Assembly: GCA_033297075.1 (NCBI GenBank)
Contig: MU858045.1
Span: 372,001-436,000, forward strand
Direction of reading: 5' to 3'
Source: Rhypophila decipiens
Taxonomy: Eukaryota; Ascomycota; Sordariomycetes; Sordariales; Naviculisporaceae
Length of the DNA stretch: 64,000 nucleotides
Made by a program: the position numbers and the translations under genes. Below the pieces are notes generated by a model. It had not been told where the DNA came from. It did not search any database and worked only from the letters and a program-made list of their open reading frames with translations. Positions 54,903 to 64,000 of the stretch are shown here, in pieces; the first letter of the stretch is position 1, and each line of letters opens with the position of its first letter.

Positions 54903-56807
54903 ATGTCGGCCTACCTCCAACAACAAAAACGTAGCACCGCTGCTGCAGCGCATCCCAAATTCACCGGATTTGACGATGCCGACTCGGACCAATCCATGGA
55001 CGACGCCGGCGCCGAGTCACAGGACGAATCTGCCGACGGCGAAGGATGGCTACAGGGCAAAAAGGGCAAGACACAGACGGCCGAACTCTCGGATAAAGAC
55101 TCCGACGAAGAAGATCTCGAGCGGTTTGTCCTCGGCGACAAGGATGCCTTTCGCGAGCAGCTCTTCCGCGACGATTTCTTGGGGTTTTTAGACCAAGATT
55201 CGGCGGCGGAGGGGAAGGAGCTTGTTCCTGCCGGTCAAACGAATGATCTTGCGAATGCAGCCGATAGTTCGCTCTTCGCTTTCGACACCGTCGGGTCCGG
55301 GATCAAATATACCGCCGAGAAGGGCGCCGCGGAGGAAGAACCCGAGCAAAAGCCAGCATGGGAAGACAGCGACGACGAGAAATTGACCGTCTCCCTTGCC
55401 AGTACGCCTCTGTTGAGGAAGCTTCGCACCACGGAGGCGGAGGACCTTATCAGCGGGACAGAATACGCGCGCAGACTAAGACAGCAGTATCTGCGTCTGT
55501 ACCCGACTCCAACGTGGGCTAAAGAGGCCGAAGGCAAAAAGGCTGCCCAAAGAAGACGTTCCTCAGCAGCTGCCAACTCTGAGTCTGACTCGGACGAAGA
55601 GAATCTCGACCCCTCGGCTCTACCACTCGAATCTTTCCTCCGCAACGCCGCCAATTTCACCAGCGCCGATTCGTCCTCCCGAAAGCGTCGCAAGCTCCGC
55701 CCAGAAACACTCGACATCCAACGAACACGCGACATCCCCGACTCTCACAAAGCAGCCGTGGCATCGCTCTCATTCCACCCGACCAGACCAATCCTCCTGT
55801 CTGCATCGACCAGCTCGATAATGTACCTCCACCACATCGACGCCTCTGCCCACCCGGTGCCCAACCCGCGCTTGACATCGGTCCAAGTACAATCCACCGA
55901 TGTCCGGAGATCGGAATTCGTCGGACCGACCGGTTCCGAAGTCATATTTGCCGGTAGACGTCGGTACTTTCACTCTTGGAATCTCTCCACCGGTCTGGTC
56001 AAGAAAGTATCCCAAATCCAAGGAGACCAGGCACCTCAGAAGACTATGGAGAACTTTCGCGCTTCTCCCGATGGTAAAGCACTGGCTCTGATCTCGTCGG
56101 AAAGGAAAGGCGGTGGAGTGGTCAATATCCTCAACGCCAAAACAATGCAGTGGATTGCGGCCGCACGAGTCAACGGTCGCGGGGGAGTGAGTGATTGTCA
56201 GTGGTGGAGCGACAGCTCTGGACTATCCATCCTCGGCAAAAACGGCGGTATAACCGAGTGGTCGCTCGCAGCGAAACGAGCTGTGGGAGTCTGGAAAGAC
56301 CAGGGCTCGATTGGCGGTACCGTCATGGCACTCTCCGGCAACTCGGGGGGGCCAAAAGAGCTGGGGGGCGATAGGTGGATTGCCGTCGGGTCCAACAGCG
56401 GCATCTGTAACATTTACAAGCGCTCCGACTTGCTGCTGGAGGGGGAGGAACTTGCCAAGAGAACTAAGGGTCTAAAGGAGGAGGGGATAGCTTCGAGCAT
56501 GTTTGGGGTGGAGATTATGGAGAGGCCTGCCCCAAGCAGGGTACTGGATCAACTGACTACGGCGATCTCGACTGTCAGGTTCTCGGGGGATGGGCAGCTT
56601 CTTGCTTTTGCGAGCGAGCACAAGAAGGATGCGCTCAGGCTTGTGCATCTGCCTAGTTGCACGGTTTATAGGAACTGGCCTACCGATCAGACGCCTTTGG
56701 GGCGGGTTACTGCTGTTGCTTTTGGGACTGGTGATAACGGGGATGGGGAGATTCTGGCGGTGGGTAATGACATGGGCAAGATTCGTATGTGGGAGATTAG
56801 GGCATAG
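54903..56807 (+). CDS. UTP18: U3 snoRNP/SSU processome WD40 protein Utp18
   Basis: Single exon, 634 aa. The N-terminal 270 residues are acidic and Ser-rich, with the family's DEEDLERFVLGDKDAFREQL block (about 68-88) and the LRRQYLRLYPTPTWAKEA motif (about 190-207). Residues about 275-634 are WD40 repeats (VASLSFHPTRPILLSASTS, YFHSWNLSTG, FRASPDGKALALIS, ISTVRFSGDGQLLAFASEHK, KIRMWEIRA at the end). Utp18 belongs to the UTP-B module of the small-subunit processome in the nucleolus and is needed for 18S rRNA maturation. The start has an AAAGATGTC context. Degenerate pieces of this gene lie upstream and downstream, while this copy is intact. Confidence 0.9.
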   Translation: MSAYLQQQKRSTAAAAHPKFTGFDDADSDQSMDDAGAESQDESADGEGWLQGKKGKTQTAELSDKDSDEEDLERFVLGDKDAFREQLFRDDFLGFLDQDSAAEGKELVPAGQTNDLANAADSSLFAFDTVGSGIKYTAEKGAAEEEPEQKPAWEDSDDEKLTVSLASTPLLRKLRTTEAEDLISGTEYARRLRQQYLRLYPTPTWAKEAEGKKAAQRRRSSAAANSESDSDEENLDPSALPLESFLRNAANFTSADSSSRKRRKLRPETLDIQRTRDIPDSHKAAVASLSFHPTRPILLSASTSSIMYLHHIDASAHPVPNPRLTSVQVQSTDVRRSEFVGPTGSEVIFAGRRRYFHSWNLSTGLVKKVSQIQGDQAPQKTMENFRASPDGKALALISSERKGGGVVNILNAKTMQWIAAARVNGRGGVSDCQWWSDSSGLSILGKNGGITEWSLAAKRAVGVWKDQGSIGGTVMALSGNSGGPKELGGDRWIAVGSNSGICNIYKRSDLLLEGEELAKRTKGLKEEGIASSMFGVEIMERPAPSRVLDQLTTAISTVRFSGDGQLLAFASEHKKDALRLVHLPSCTVYRNWPTDQTPLGRVTAVAFGTGDNGDGEILAVGNDMGKIRMWEIRA

Positions 56808-56954
56808 GTAGTTGCGCGGTTAAGGAGAAAGTAAACAAAAGAAAAGGGGGAGGCAGGCCTGGACCGGTCGGTCGATGGGGGCATGTCACCTGCAGTATCT
56901 TTTGGTCAATTTTGGTAGGGGTAGACAAAAATGGAATCAGTCTAATTTGGGTTT

Positions 56955-57413
56955 CCAGCCCAGTCAGGGGATTCATTCCAGCCAGTCAAGGCATTTATTC
57001 CAGCCAGTCAAGGTATTTATTCCAGGTAGGCAAGGCATTTATTCTAGCCAGTCAACGCGTCTTTTCAAGTCAGTAAGGGGATCTTTTCCAGCCAGTCGAA
57101 GCATTTATTCTAGCAGGTCAAGACATCTACTATAACAAGTTAGGGCAGCTATTCCAGCCCAGTTCAAGGTATTTATTCCAGGTAGGCAAGGCATTTGTTC
57201 GAACCAGTCAAGACATTTATTCTAGTCAAGTAAAGCATTTATTCGAGCTAACTAAGGCATTTATTCTAGCAAGTCAGGGCATCTATTCCAGTCAACAAAG
57301 AGCATCCATGTTAGCCAGTCGAGGCATTTATTCCGGCCAGTCGAGGCATGTATTCCAGCTATGTAACCAGGGCATTTATTCTACCCATTTAAGGCATCTA
57401 CTACAGTAGTCAG
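56955..57413. repeat. Minisatellite with a 22-bp unit, about 20 copies
   Basis: Imperfect tandem copies of GCATTTATTCCAGCCAGTCAAG (single-letter variants such as CTAGC, GGTAGG, GTCGAG) fill about 460 bp that begins about 150 bp after the UTP18 stop. The 86-codon frame through the first part is just a translation of the repeat. Copies diverge by roughly 10-30 percent, so the array is not freshly amplified. Confidence 0.9.
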
Positions 57414-57787
57414 GTACTGCAGGTTGAACCATCTACTGTGGAATACATACAGTACGATATATCCTCCCCCAGACAGACCAGGAAAGTGGTGTGTGTGTGT
57501 GCATTTCTAGCGATATGTGAAGAAAAGGCAATGAACAAGCACCAGACGAACGGCGAGGAAGATATTCCCGTGCCTCCTTCCCTCAAACTGCCGTTGTTCT
57601 CTTGGCGCGGTTTCCTTTCTCCCCCTGCAAAAAGAGCAAGTCGGAACGTTTGATATGATAGATGTATGATTGATGTGTGACGGAGATGTAGGGTTAGGGT
57701 TATATATGGCGTACACACACTCCCGTTCAAGTAATTAATCCAAGACTGCAGTCTATGTGTGCAAGTCAAGTGGTATGGTATGACTAC

Positions 57788-57876
57788 ATTTCGCTTTTGA
57801 GTGACACCGTTGGCTCTGAGAAGAGAGAGCGCCGCGGATGATGTTGAGTCGCCGAGCAAAAGCCAGCATGGGAAGA
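57788..57876 (+). pseudogene. Degenerate UTP18 fragment (downstream copy)
   Basis: 57852-57876 is identical over 25 bp to 55342-55366 of UTP18 (begins CCGAGCAAAAGCCAGCATGG). Upstream the match continues weakly through GCGCCGCGGA and CGCTTT..GACACCGT, with one deletion, covering residues about 123-155. It is in the same orientation as the gene, and it covers a different part of the gene from the upstream fragment. Confidence 0.75.
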
Positions 57877-58339
57877 ACAGGGTAGATTGAGTCGATTTAA
57901 CAGTTCTTTTTTAACCTTCCCTGGGCTTGATTTGTGTTCATGTTCAGTTGATTGCCTTGCTTCTAGCAACTTGACCTGTTCGGATCATTTATGGACCCCT
58001 TTTATGGTGATGCATGTATATCGGTAGACTATCAACCTACCTACGTACCTAGGACTTTTTGCCAGCAGCAAGTGTAAAGCAGAAGAGGAGGAAAAAACGC
58101 AAGACACATAACGAAACAAGCAAAAGATGTACCATATGAAGCTGAACGAATGGGTGAAAGGGGTGTCACATGGAAGAGAGGCTGATGGGGTACTGTCCGG
58201 ACTCCGTTGCATTATTACTGTGTTTTTTCTATCATAGTACATAAAAAAAAAAAAGCCAAGTTGTTGACGATGAAGAGCACAAAAAACAAAGGGGGCAACA
58301 AGAAAACACCGTACTGTACAACTCGTCAGGCAGGGGGCG

Positions 58340-60960
58340 TGTGCACAAGCCTACATGTAAGCGAGCGCATCCATCCTCCTTGTGCATGCTGCTGCTCCTG
58401 CTGTTGCTGCTTCTAGACCCCATTACCTGCCTGCCACCATCTTCGGGAATCTCACCACCGAAGATGGAAGAGGTAAGAAGCGAAAAGAGGGATGAAGGGT
58501 TATGTCTGGTGGTCTGGGCTGGCTGGTTATTACCAGACATAAACGCGAGAGAGAGAGGCAGGTAGGCAGGTTCGTTGCAAGTTTTCATACATGTATCCAA
58601 CCAACCAGTCCGGCAAGCCTGTTAACATGATGGCGATGTGTCCATCCAGTCCATGAGATTTTCCACTTGCGCAATAATTCCAGTCATCAACCCCTTTTGC
58701 TGCTTGCTGCGCGCAAGAACTAAGAGACAGAGTTTTCTCCTGCTGCACGAGGGGGACTGCAAGACGACGTCGATGAGGTGGACTGGACTGGACTGGAACT
58801 AGACTGGACCAACTAGACACCGAGCCGGACCGGGGCGGTGGTCCGCATCGAGACAGATATACATGTATGTACCGGTATGTGGGCAGTCTAGTGTAGTGTA
58901 GTGTGTGAATAAGTATACTGTGCGTATGTGAGTAGCAAGCAGGTAGGTGGGCATTCACGGATGTCTCTCTGTCTGCACTGGAGGCTGGGGGGGGGGGGGG
59001 GGGGACGACGCACATCTTTTTGGGACTGAGGTTGTTGAAAAGGGAGGCGGCGTGTGTGAGATTGATAGGTCGGAGCGAGAAAAAGAAATCTCGGAGAGGT
59101 GAAAGAATAGATGATGATGACTTTATCGAAAACTAATAATCCTGCCAGATCTAGCCATCCTTCCTGTCTTTAAGAACAGAACAGACATATATACCACTGT
59201 GCCCAAGTCTCGTCAACATCAACTGGTCTTGGAGGAGGCAACTCTAGTAATGAAGTGACTACATGTATGTTGTAATGGTACATGCCTATCTACCTACCTA
59301 TACATCAAGCCCTGCCTCGGTACATGTAGGAGGTGGTGGTGGTGGTGGTGTGGGTAATGGCCATTATGGTCTGGTCTGTTTTGGTGGTGGTGGTCGCTAG
59401 GCGCCGGTCGATGGAGTCTTTCCCTGTCTGTCTGTTCATGTTGCCACTCGACAACGGGGGGAAATGGTCTGGGTCAACCCGAAGGTGTTCTGCTGTCAGC
59501 AGGCACCGGCACCGGCACCGACACCGGTATGGCTCCTTTCTGGCCTGGGGAGGACTGGAGCTTAGAACTACATGTACTTGATCTGGTACATAAGGTACAC
59601 ATATTCGTGGAGAGAGAGAAAGCTCTGGCTTGGTTGTCTTCTGGTACATGGTAAAGACGAAAGCAGGGGATACTTGCTTATATGCAGTGTATATGTAGGT
59701 AAGGTATATGTGGGCACAAAGTGAGATGCTGTGATGCTGGTTGGGTGTTCCAGACTTCTTGATCCAGTCTGCGCAAGTTTGAGAAGAGGGGTTGAAAGAT
59801 TTTTTTTCTTGCCTCTGCCGCCAGCCAGGCCATCTCCACTTTCAACAAACCTGATGTGGAAGGACAGGCAGGTTGGGGTCCCAACGTCTGTATGCATGTG
59901 TCTGTTCCGGATGGTTGTTGACTGGCTGATTTGCTCTGAATGTCTGTGGGGAGTGGGTATGGTACTGGCTAGAGAGGTAGAGGTATGGGTACATGCCTGA
60001 GCCTGCCTGGGTGGGCGAGTCGACATGTAGGTGAGTGAGTGATATAGTCTAGATAGATACACTCCCTATAATACCGGGCCATGATACAGCCAGTCCGTTC
60101 TGTTCCGTCCATCAACCCTCTTGCCCAGTCCTCGGCGGGCTGTTTGTACCGGGCTCCATCGTGCTGTCATGTAGACTGTGCTCGTGCTCTGGGTGTCTGG
60201 TGCAGGTCATCTGAGCTCATGCCGCTTGTCGACGAGACTGAATAGACACGAGGGACTGCTGTTATTCTCCACCCATGTATCACACAGTACACTGTGTCTC
60301 TGGGCATGTACATGTGTATAGACTGGCTTAAGAGACAGGCAGAAGGCTATAAGACTAGACTGGGGCTATATGTACATGTAGAGGCATGGAGAGGTATTGA
60401 TCTCTCCACTTGATTGTGACACAGCACACGGTGCCAGTACATGTTTACATCTCGTTCCAACTCTTAGATGATACAAGTGTCTCCAGTCTGGTCCAGAAAT
60501 AGAACTGCTATAGACTAGATCTAGCCTACATGTCTGTCTGGAGGTCTATATGTCCATGTATGCAGCACGGAGGCAAGCGACGTGTCCCAAGATGGACAGA
60601 CAGAATACAAAATAGACCATCCATTCTCTGGATGCGGTAGAGAGGCAGGTAGGTGACATGGATGATTCAGTGACACTCCTCATACATGTCACCAGATAGC
60701 TACCAATGCAAGTAGAGTGGTTCATGATCGGGAAAACTTGTTTCGATCATGTCTTGCCCTCTGATCGTGCGGGGGTAACATGTAGAACCAGAGTCTGGAC
60801 CCGAGATGGACCACAACGACATGTACGGAGCCATGTATATTGCCTGGCTGGTTCGTTGACGACTACTTCATTCGCACAGTGGCCGGATGTAGAACGTGTC
60901 CTCTTCTGCATCTCGACATGTAGGTACACATGTTGTGTCAAGTCAAGACACTCTCTCCAC
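58340..60960. promoter_or_regulatory. Cluster of ACATGT-type palindromes
   Basis: ACATGT or TACATGTA recurs at least a dozen times, for example near 58352, 58588, 58860, 59264, 59323, 59571, 60308, 60374, 60437, 60528, 60683, 60777, 60822 and 60915. A given 6-bp palindrome is expected less than once per 4 kb by chance. It could be a binding-site cluster or a drifted simple repeat. Function is unknown. Confidence 0.4.
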
Positions 60961-63900
60961 CTTTGTAGGCTATATTGGGCTTCTTGGACGTCTTGAATGT
61001 CCTAAAGGAGCAAATAAAGGATTAGGTGCGGATGGGGATCAATCACGGTGGTGGCCAAGAGCCATGGGCATCTCGGTAGCCACCTCCTCGTAGTCGGCCG
61101 ACAAGCCGGGTAGATCTGGAGATGAGCAAGAAATGGACGGTTTTGCTGGTGAGAAGGCTACCGAGTCAGTGTCACCAAGCATCATCAAAATAGAAACAAA
61201 AGATCAGTCCAAACAGTACCAGAGAGCAATGACACAAGTACTGACAAGAATAGGCTGCGCACGAGCAGTGGACAGTACAAACCATCCGCCTCGAATACTA
61301 GCATGTGTAGATCCCGAGACAGGTCTAGGTCGCTAGACAGACATGTTCTCGCAGTTGTATCCGATCAGGCTTTGCAAACTATGTATCGATCTGCTTGTCT
61401 GACCCTCTGTTGTGCCAGTATTTACAAGCGACGGCTAGGTCCACTGCCTCGGCTGAGATAAAACTCGAACCAGTGGACTTAATGACGATGACGATGATGG
61501 CCTGATGGGCGAGTTTGACAGGTGGGAAGGATGACGACGACGACGAGAACGAAGAATGCTACGGTATCAGGTTGTCTCCTAAACGTAACATCCGGCTCTC
61601 AGTGCTGGTGTCTGTCGCCAGTATCTGAGTGTTTCCAGTGTGATCTGCTTGCTAATATTGTGTCTCTGCGATGTTGCTGATGTGGTGGCTCAGTTAGTAT
61701 CAAGGGGTCCTCCAAGTAGGACAAGGTATGGTTCATCATCTGGGAGCGGCCTCTGACGTTATCTGGTGATCCTCGTCAAAGAGCTCTCGGTATGCCCAGG
61801 TCTCACATCAGAGTGGTATAGCTGTCCCTGAGCTAATTTGGTCCTCGCCAATGGGCCTCGCCAAGATACTGACCCGATCATCGGAAAGTGCCGCTGTCAT
61901 GATGAAATGTGGTTCATGTCCAAGAGCCTCACTTTTGTTTCCGAGATGATCTGGTTGTGGTCGGTGCGTCTGTTTCTGCTGTGATGTGGTTCGTGTCAAA
62001 GGTCTTTCTGTGACTCTGATGTGATCCTGTTTGATCAAGGAGCTTTGTTTTTGACAGCGTGTGAGTAGAGTCTGTCTGTTTGTGACCAGATTGACTCGTC
62101 CGGGTCGTTACTGTCGTCAGCGAGATCATGTTTCCAAAGGTGATCTGGTTCTGACCCATGTGCTGTCGTCCTGATCCTCCGGCTGCCATGGTTCGTGTTT
62201 CTTTCTCTGCCCTCAGGAGTATGGTTCTGGCATCTACGTCTGTCTGTCTTGACGTCTGTATCTCGTGTATCTGTCCGTGATCTCTGGTTCAGGCTCCCAT
62301 GTCTAAATTATCTCCGCCTCCAATGTGTGGTTCTGGTTTCTGTTGCTGTCTCTGCCTCTCCAAAGAGGAAGAAAAGCAACCATAGAGTCTGTGTGTCGAC
62401 TTCGGTGTGTGTCAAGTCTTGGTGGTTTGACTGGACGGAAGCTCCCTCGGCAATTGATGGACTCTATTCGTTCATCTTTCCGGCTTATCAAATATCAGGA
62501 TAGGCCTATAGCGAGGGTATACGTGCGTGAGGTTCCTCGTATCGCTCTCCGCTGGTCCGAGATAGGTGATCGATCGATCACGTTTCGAACTATATGTGCA
62601 TCTCTCTGGATTTAGCACGGTACTGTACAGTACGAGCCAAATATCATGACATGTGAGGAGCAGTGAGCAGAGGGGGGTGGAAAGCAGGAACCTGGAACGA
62701 TATTGCCCGTGCTCCGCTGTACCAGGCGTGCAGGTCCACAGAGCAGAGCCTCCTCCACCTTCTTGCTTGCCCCAAGCTCCCGTATCCGATTACATTCTCA
62801 GGACCCAGGCGGTCGTAGATCCCGGGTGGCGCAGTATTTCTTGTCTTGTCTTGTCTTCCCATCTGGGATTTGCACATGACAGTGCCGACACTGTGGTGGT
62901 GTTGGTGGCGTCTTCTTCTTGCTCGCTCGTGACATTTTCCTCTTCTGGCAGTCGAGTCGTCAAGTAAGCGCTGACTGTGTGGCCGTCTGGTTGAGCAGTC
63001 TTGGGACTAGGCATAATCGTCCACGACGTCGGTGGTCAATCATGCCGGTCGATCTTCTTTCTCTTTTCGGTCTTGACGCTTGCGCTCTCTCTTATTATCT
63101 CCTTGGGGCCTTGTCTCGCATCTCTCCTGTCATTCGTAACCCCAGGAGCGATCAGGCTTCTAGAACAGGTCAGAGAAAGAAATTTGGAACTTTTGAAAAG
63201 GTAAATCATCTGCCTAGTTGCACCATCATTAGCGATCCTGATCATCATTGTCTTTGTGGTTGGTGATGTGTAGTCATCACGGATGGTGCACGAATAATTA
63301 CCCCTGAGACGGTCCGACGAGGTGGACGTTGTTGATCATCAATGCAGCGTGCAGGATCGGCCGATCCGGTAAGGGTGGACGGGAACCGAGAAGAAGCGAG
63401 CGAGCAAGCGAGGGAGCCTCATCATCGCTATCGTCATCATCTCATCAACGACAGTCGTCAAAGAAGCAAGACTCGCTAAGGAAAGATGGTTTGCTTTGGC
63501 GGTTGCATCTTTTGTCCGACTGGAGTTGTGTTGTTGTTGACTGGCTTTGTTGACATGCAAGATTTGGCCCATGCCTTGGTGTGGTGTGAGGGGTTCCTTC
63601 CCCCTTTTTTTCCTGTTAGGTTGTTGCATCAGATGCTCCTTGTTAAGACTTTGCATGTGCTGAACTGCATACTTTAACAGCTACTAGCGCCAAGACTTGG
63701 ATCTGCGTCTGTCATTTGGATCAACCAACCTCGGTTTCTGGGGTCAATATCATGCATCAAAGACCTTGTAAACAATATCAATACCAACCAAACTCCTCGA
63801 GCCTTGGATAACTCACTTTGGGTTTATTGACAGCTTTAATTCTCCGCCGAAAACGAGCCCCATTTGGGCTGTACTCTTTTACTCTGTTTACATCCGTTCA

Positions 63901-64000
63901 TGCCTACCAGTCACCTTGTCGATATCACCAGGAAGCTGCTAGACGCTGGGCATAATTCGAACATGAAAAAAGCAGTCATCTCTCCTCGCTCCAATGGGTC

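Larger units (their letters stand above)
57414..64000. other. 6.6-kb gene desert at the window end
   Basis: No frame longer than 165 codons and none with a domain. Contents are the downstream UTP18 fragment (separate entry), an 18-G homopolymer at 58,987-59,004, a GGT run at about 59,331-59,351, a GGCACC-type run at about 59,502-59,527, many ACATGT palindromes between 58.3 and 61.0 kb, and loosely repetitive TGATCTGGTT/TGTGGTTCRTGTC words at 61.7-62.3 kb. It may be a long promoter or leader for a gene beyond the window, or host noncoding RNA. Confidence 0.55.

Noticed and set aside
56875..57135. 86-codon repeat-containing protein after UTP18
   Set aside because: It is merely the translation of the 22-bp minisatellite, whose unit is not a multiple of three.
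56955..57413. CRISPR-like array
   Set aside because: Regular spacing comes from directly adjacent 22-bp repeats without unique spacers, and the host is eukaryotic.

Overview
This 64 kb window looks like nuclear DNA of a filamentous ascomycete (Pezizomycotina; Sordariomycetes is my guess, but I cannot place it further). The evidence is short introns (53-180 bp) with GTRNGT donors and CTRAY branch sites, a Zn(II)2Cys6 regulator, a PalF arrestin, TTAGGG-type telomeric tracts, and AT-rich repeat relics set in otherwise balanced-composition DNA. I support 14 protein-coding genes and rebuilt the introns of seven of them by hand. No rRNA gene, intact tRNA gene, CRISPR array or prokaryotic feature was seen.

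Layout. 0-8.1 kb is compact: a membrane-anchored beta-propeller/lectin-like protein (-), a hidden two-exon gene for mitochondrial ribosomal protein mL53 (-), the ER SNARE Sec20 (+) and the ambient-pH arrestin PalF/Rim8 (-). 10.4-20.5 kb holds an F-box protein (+), then a divergent pair that shares a 484-bp promoter: an RCC1-type Ran exchange factor (-) and telomerase reverse transcriptase (+). 20.5-25.2 kb is a gene-free cluster of inverted-repeat (MITE-like) elements. 25.2-42.1 kb holds a very large DH-BAR-SH3 Rho GEF, a small GRGGxGN-repeat protein, a GNAT-like acetyltransferase, uroporphyrinogen decarboxylase (-) and an 819-aa protein I do not recognise. 42.1-48.9 kb is a 6.7-kb gene-poor stretch ahead of a 1353-aa Zn2Cys6 transcription factor. 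54.9-56.8 kb encodes the WD40 processome subunit Utp18. The final 7.2 kb, after a 22-bp minisatellite, has no gene I can support.

The genes are mostly unrelated housekeeping and regulatory functions (heme synthesis, ribosome biogenesis, mitochondrial translation, vesicle fusion, nuclear transport, telomere synthesis, pH signalling, polarity), so this is not a biosynthetic or defence cluster. The most unusual content lies between the genes. It comprises (i) two inverted copies of a hairpin that carries telomeric repeats, next to a (GGGTTA)4 tract, in the promoter region shared by uroporphyrinogen decarboxylase and its divergent neighbour; (ii) degenerate fragments of UTP18 on both sides of the intact gene; (iii) a dense cluster of PacC-type GCCARG sites, including a perfect palindrome, upstream of palF; (iv) several foldback/MITE elements; and (v) two long gene deserts, one rich in ACATGT motifs. 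I found no clearly novel multi-gene system.
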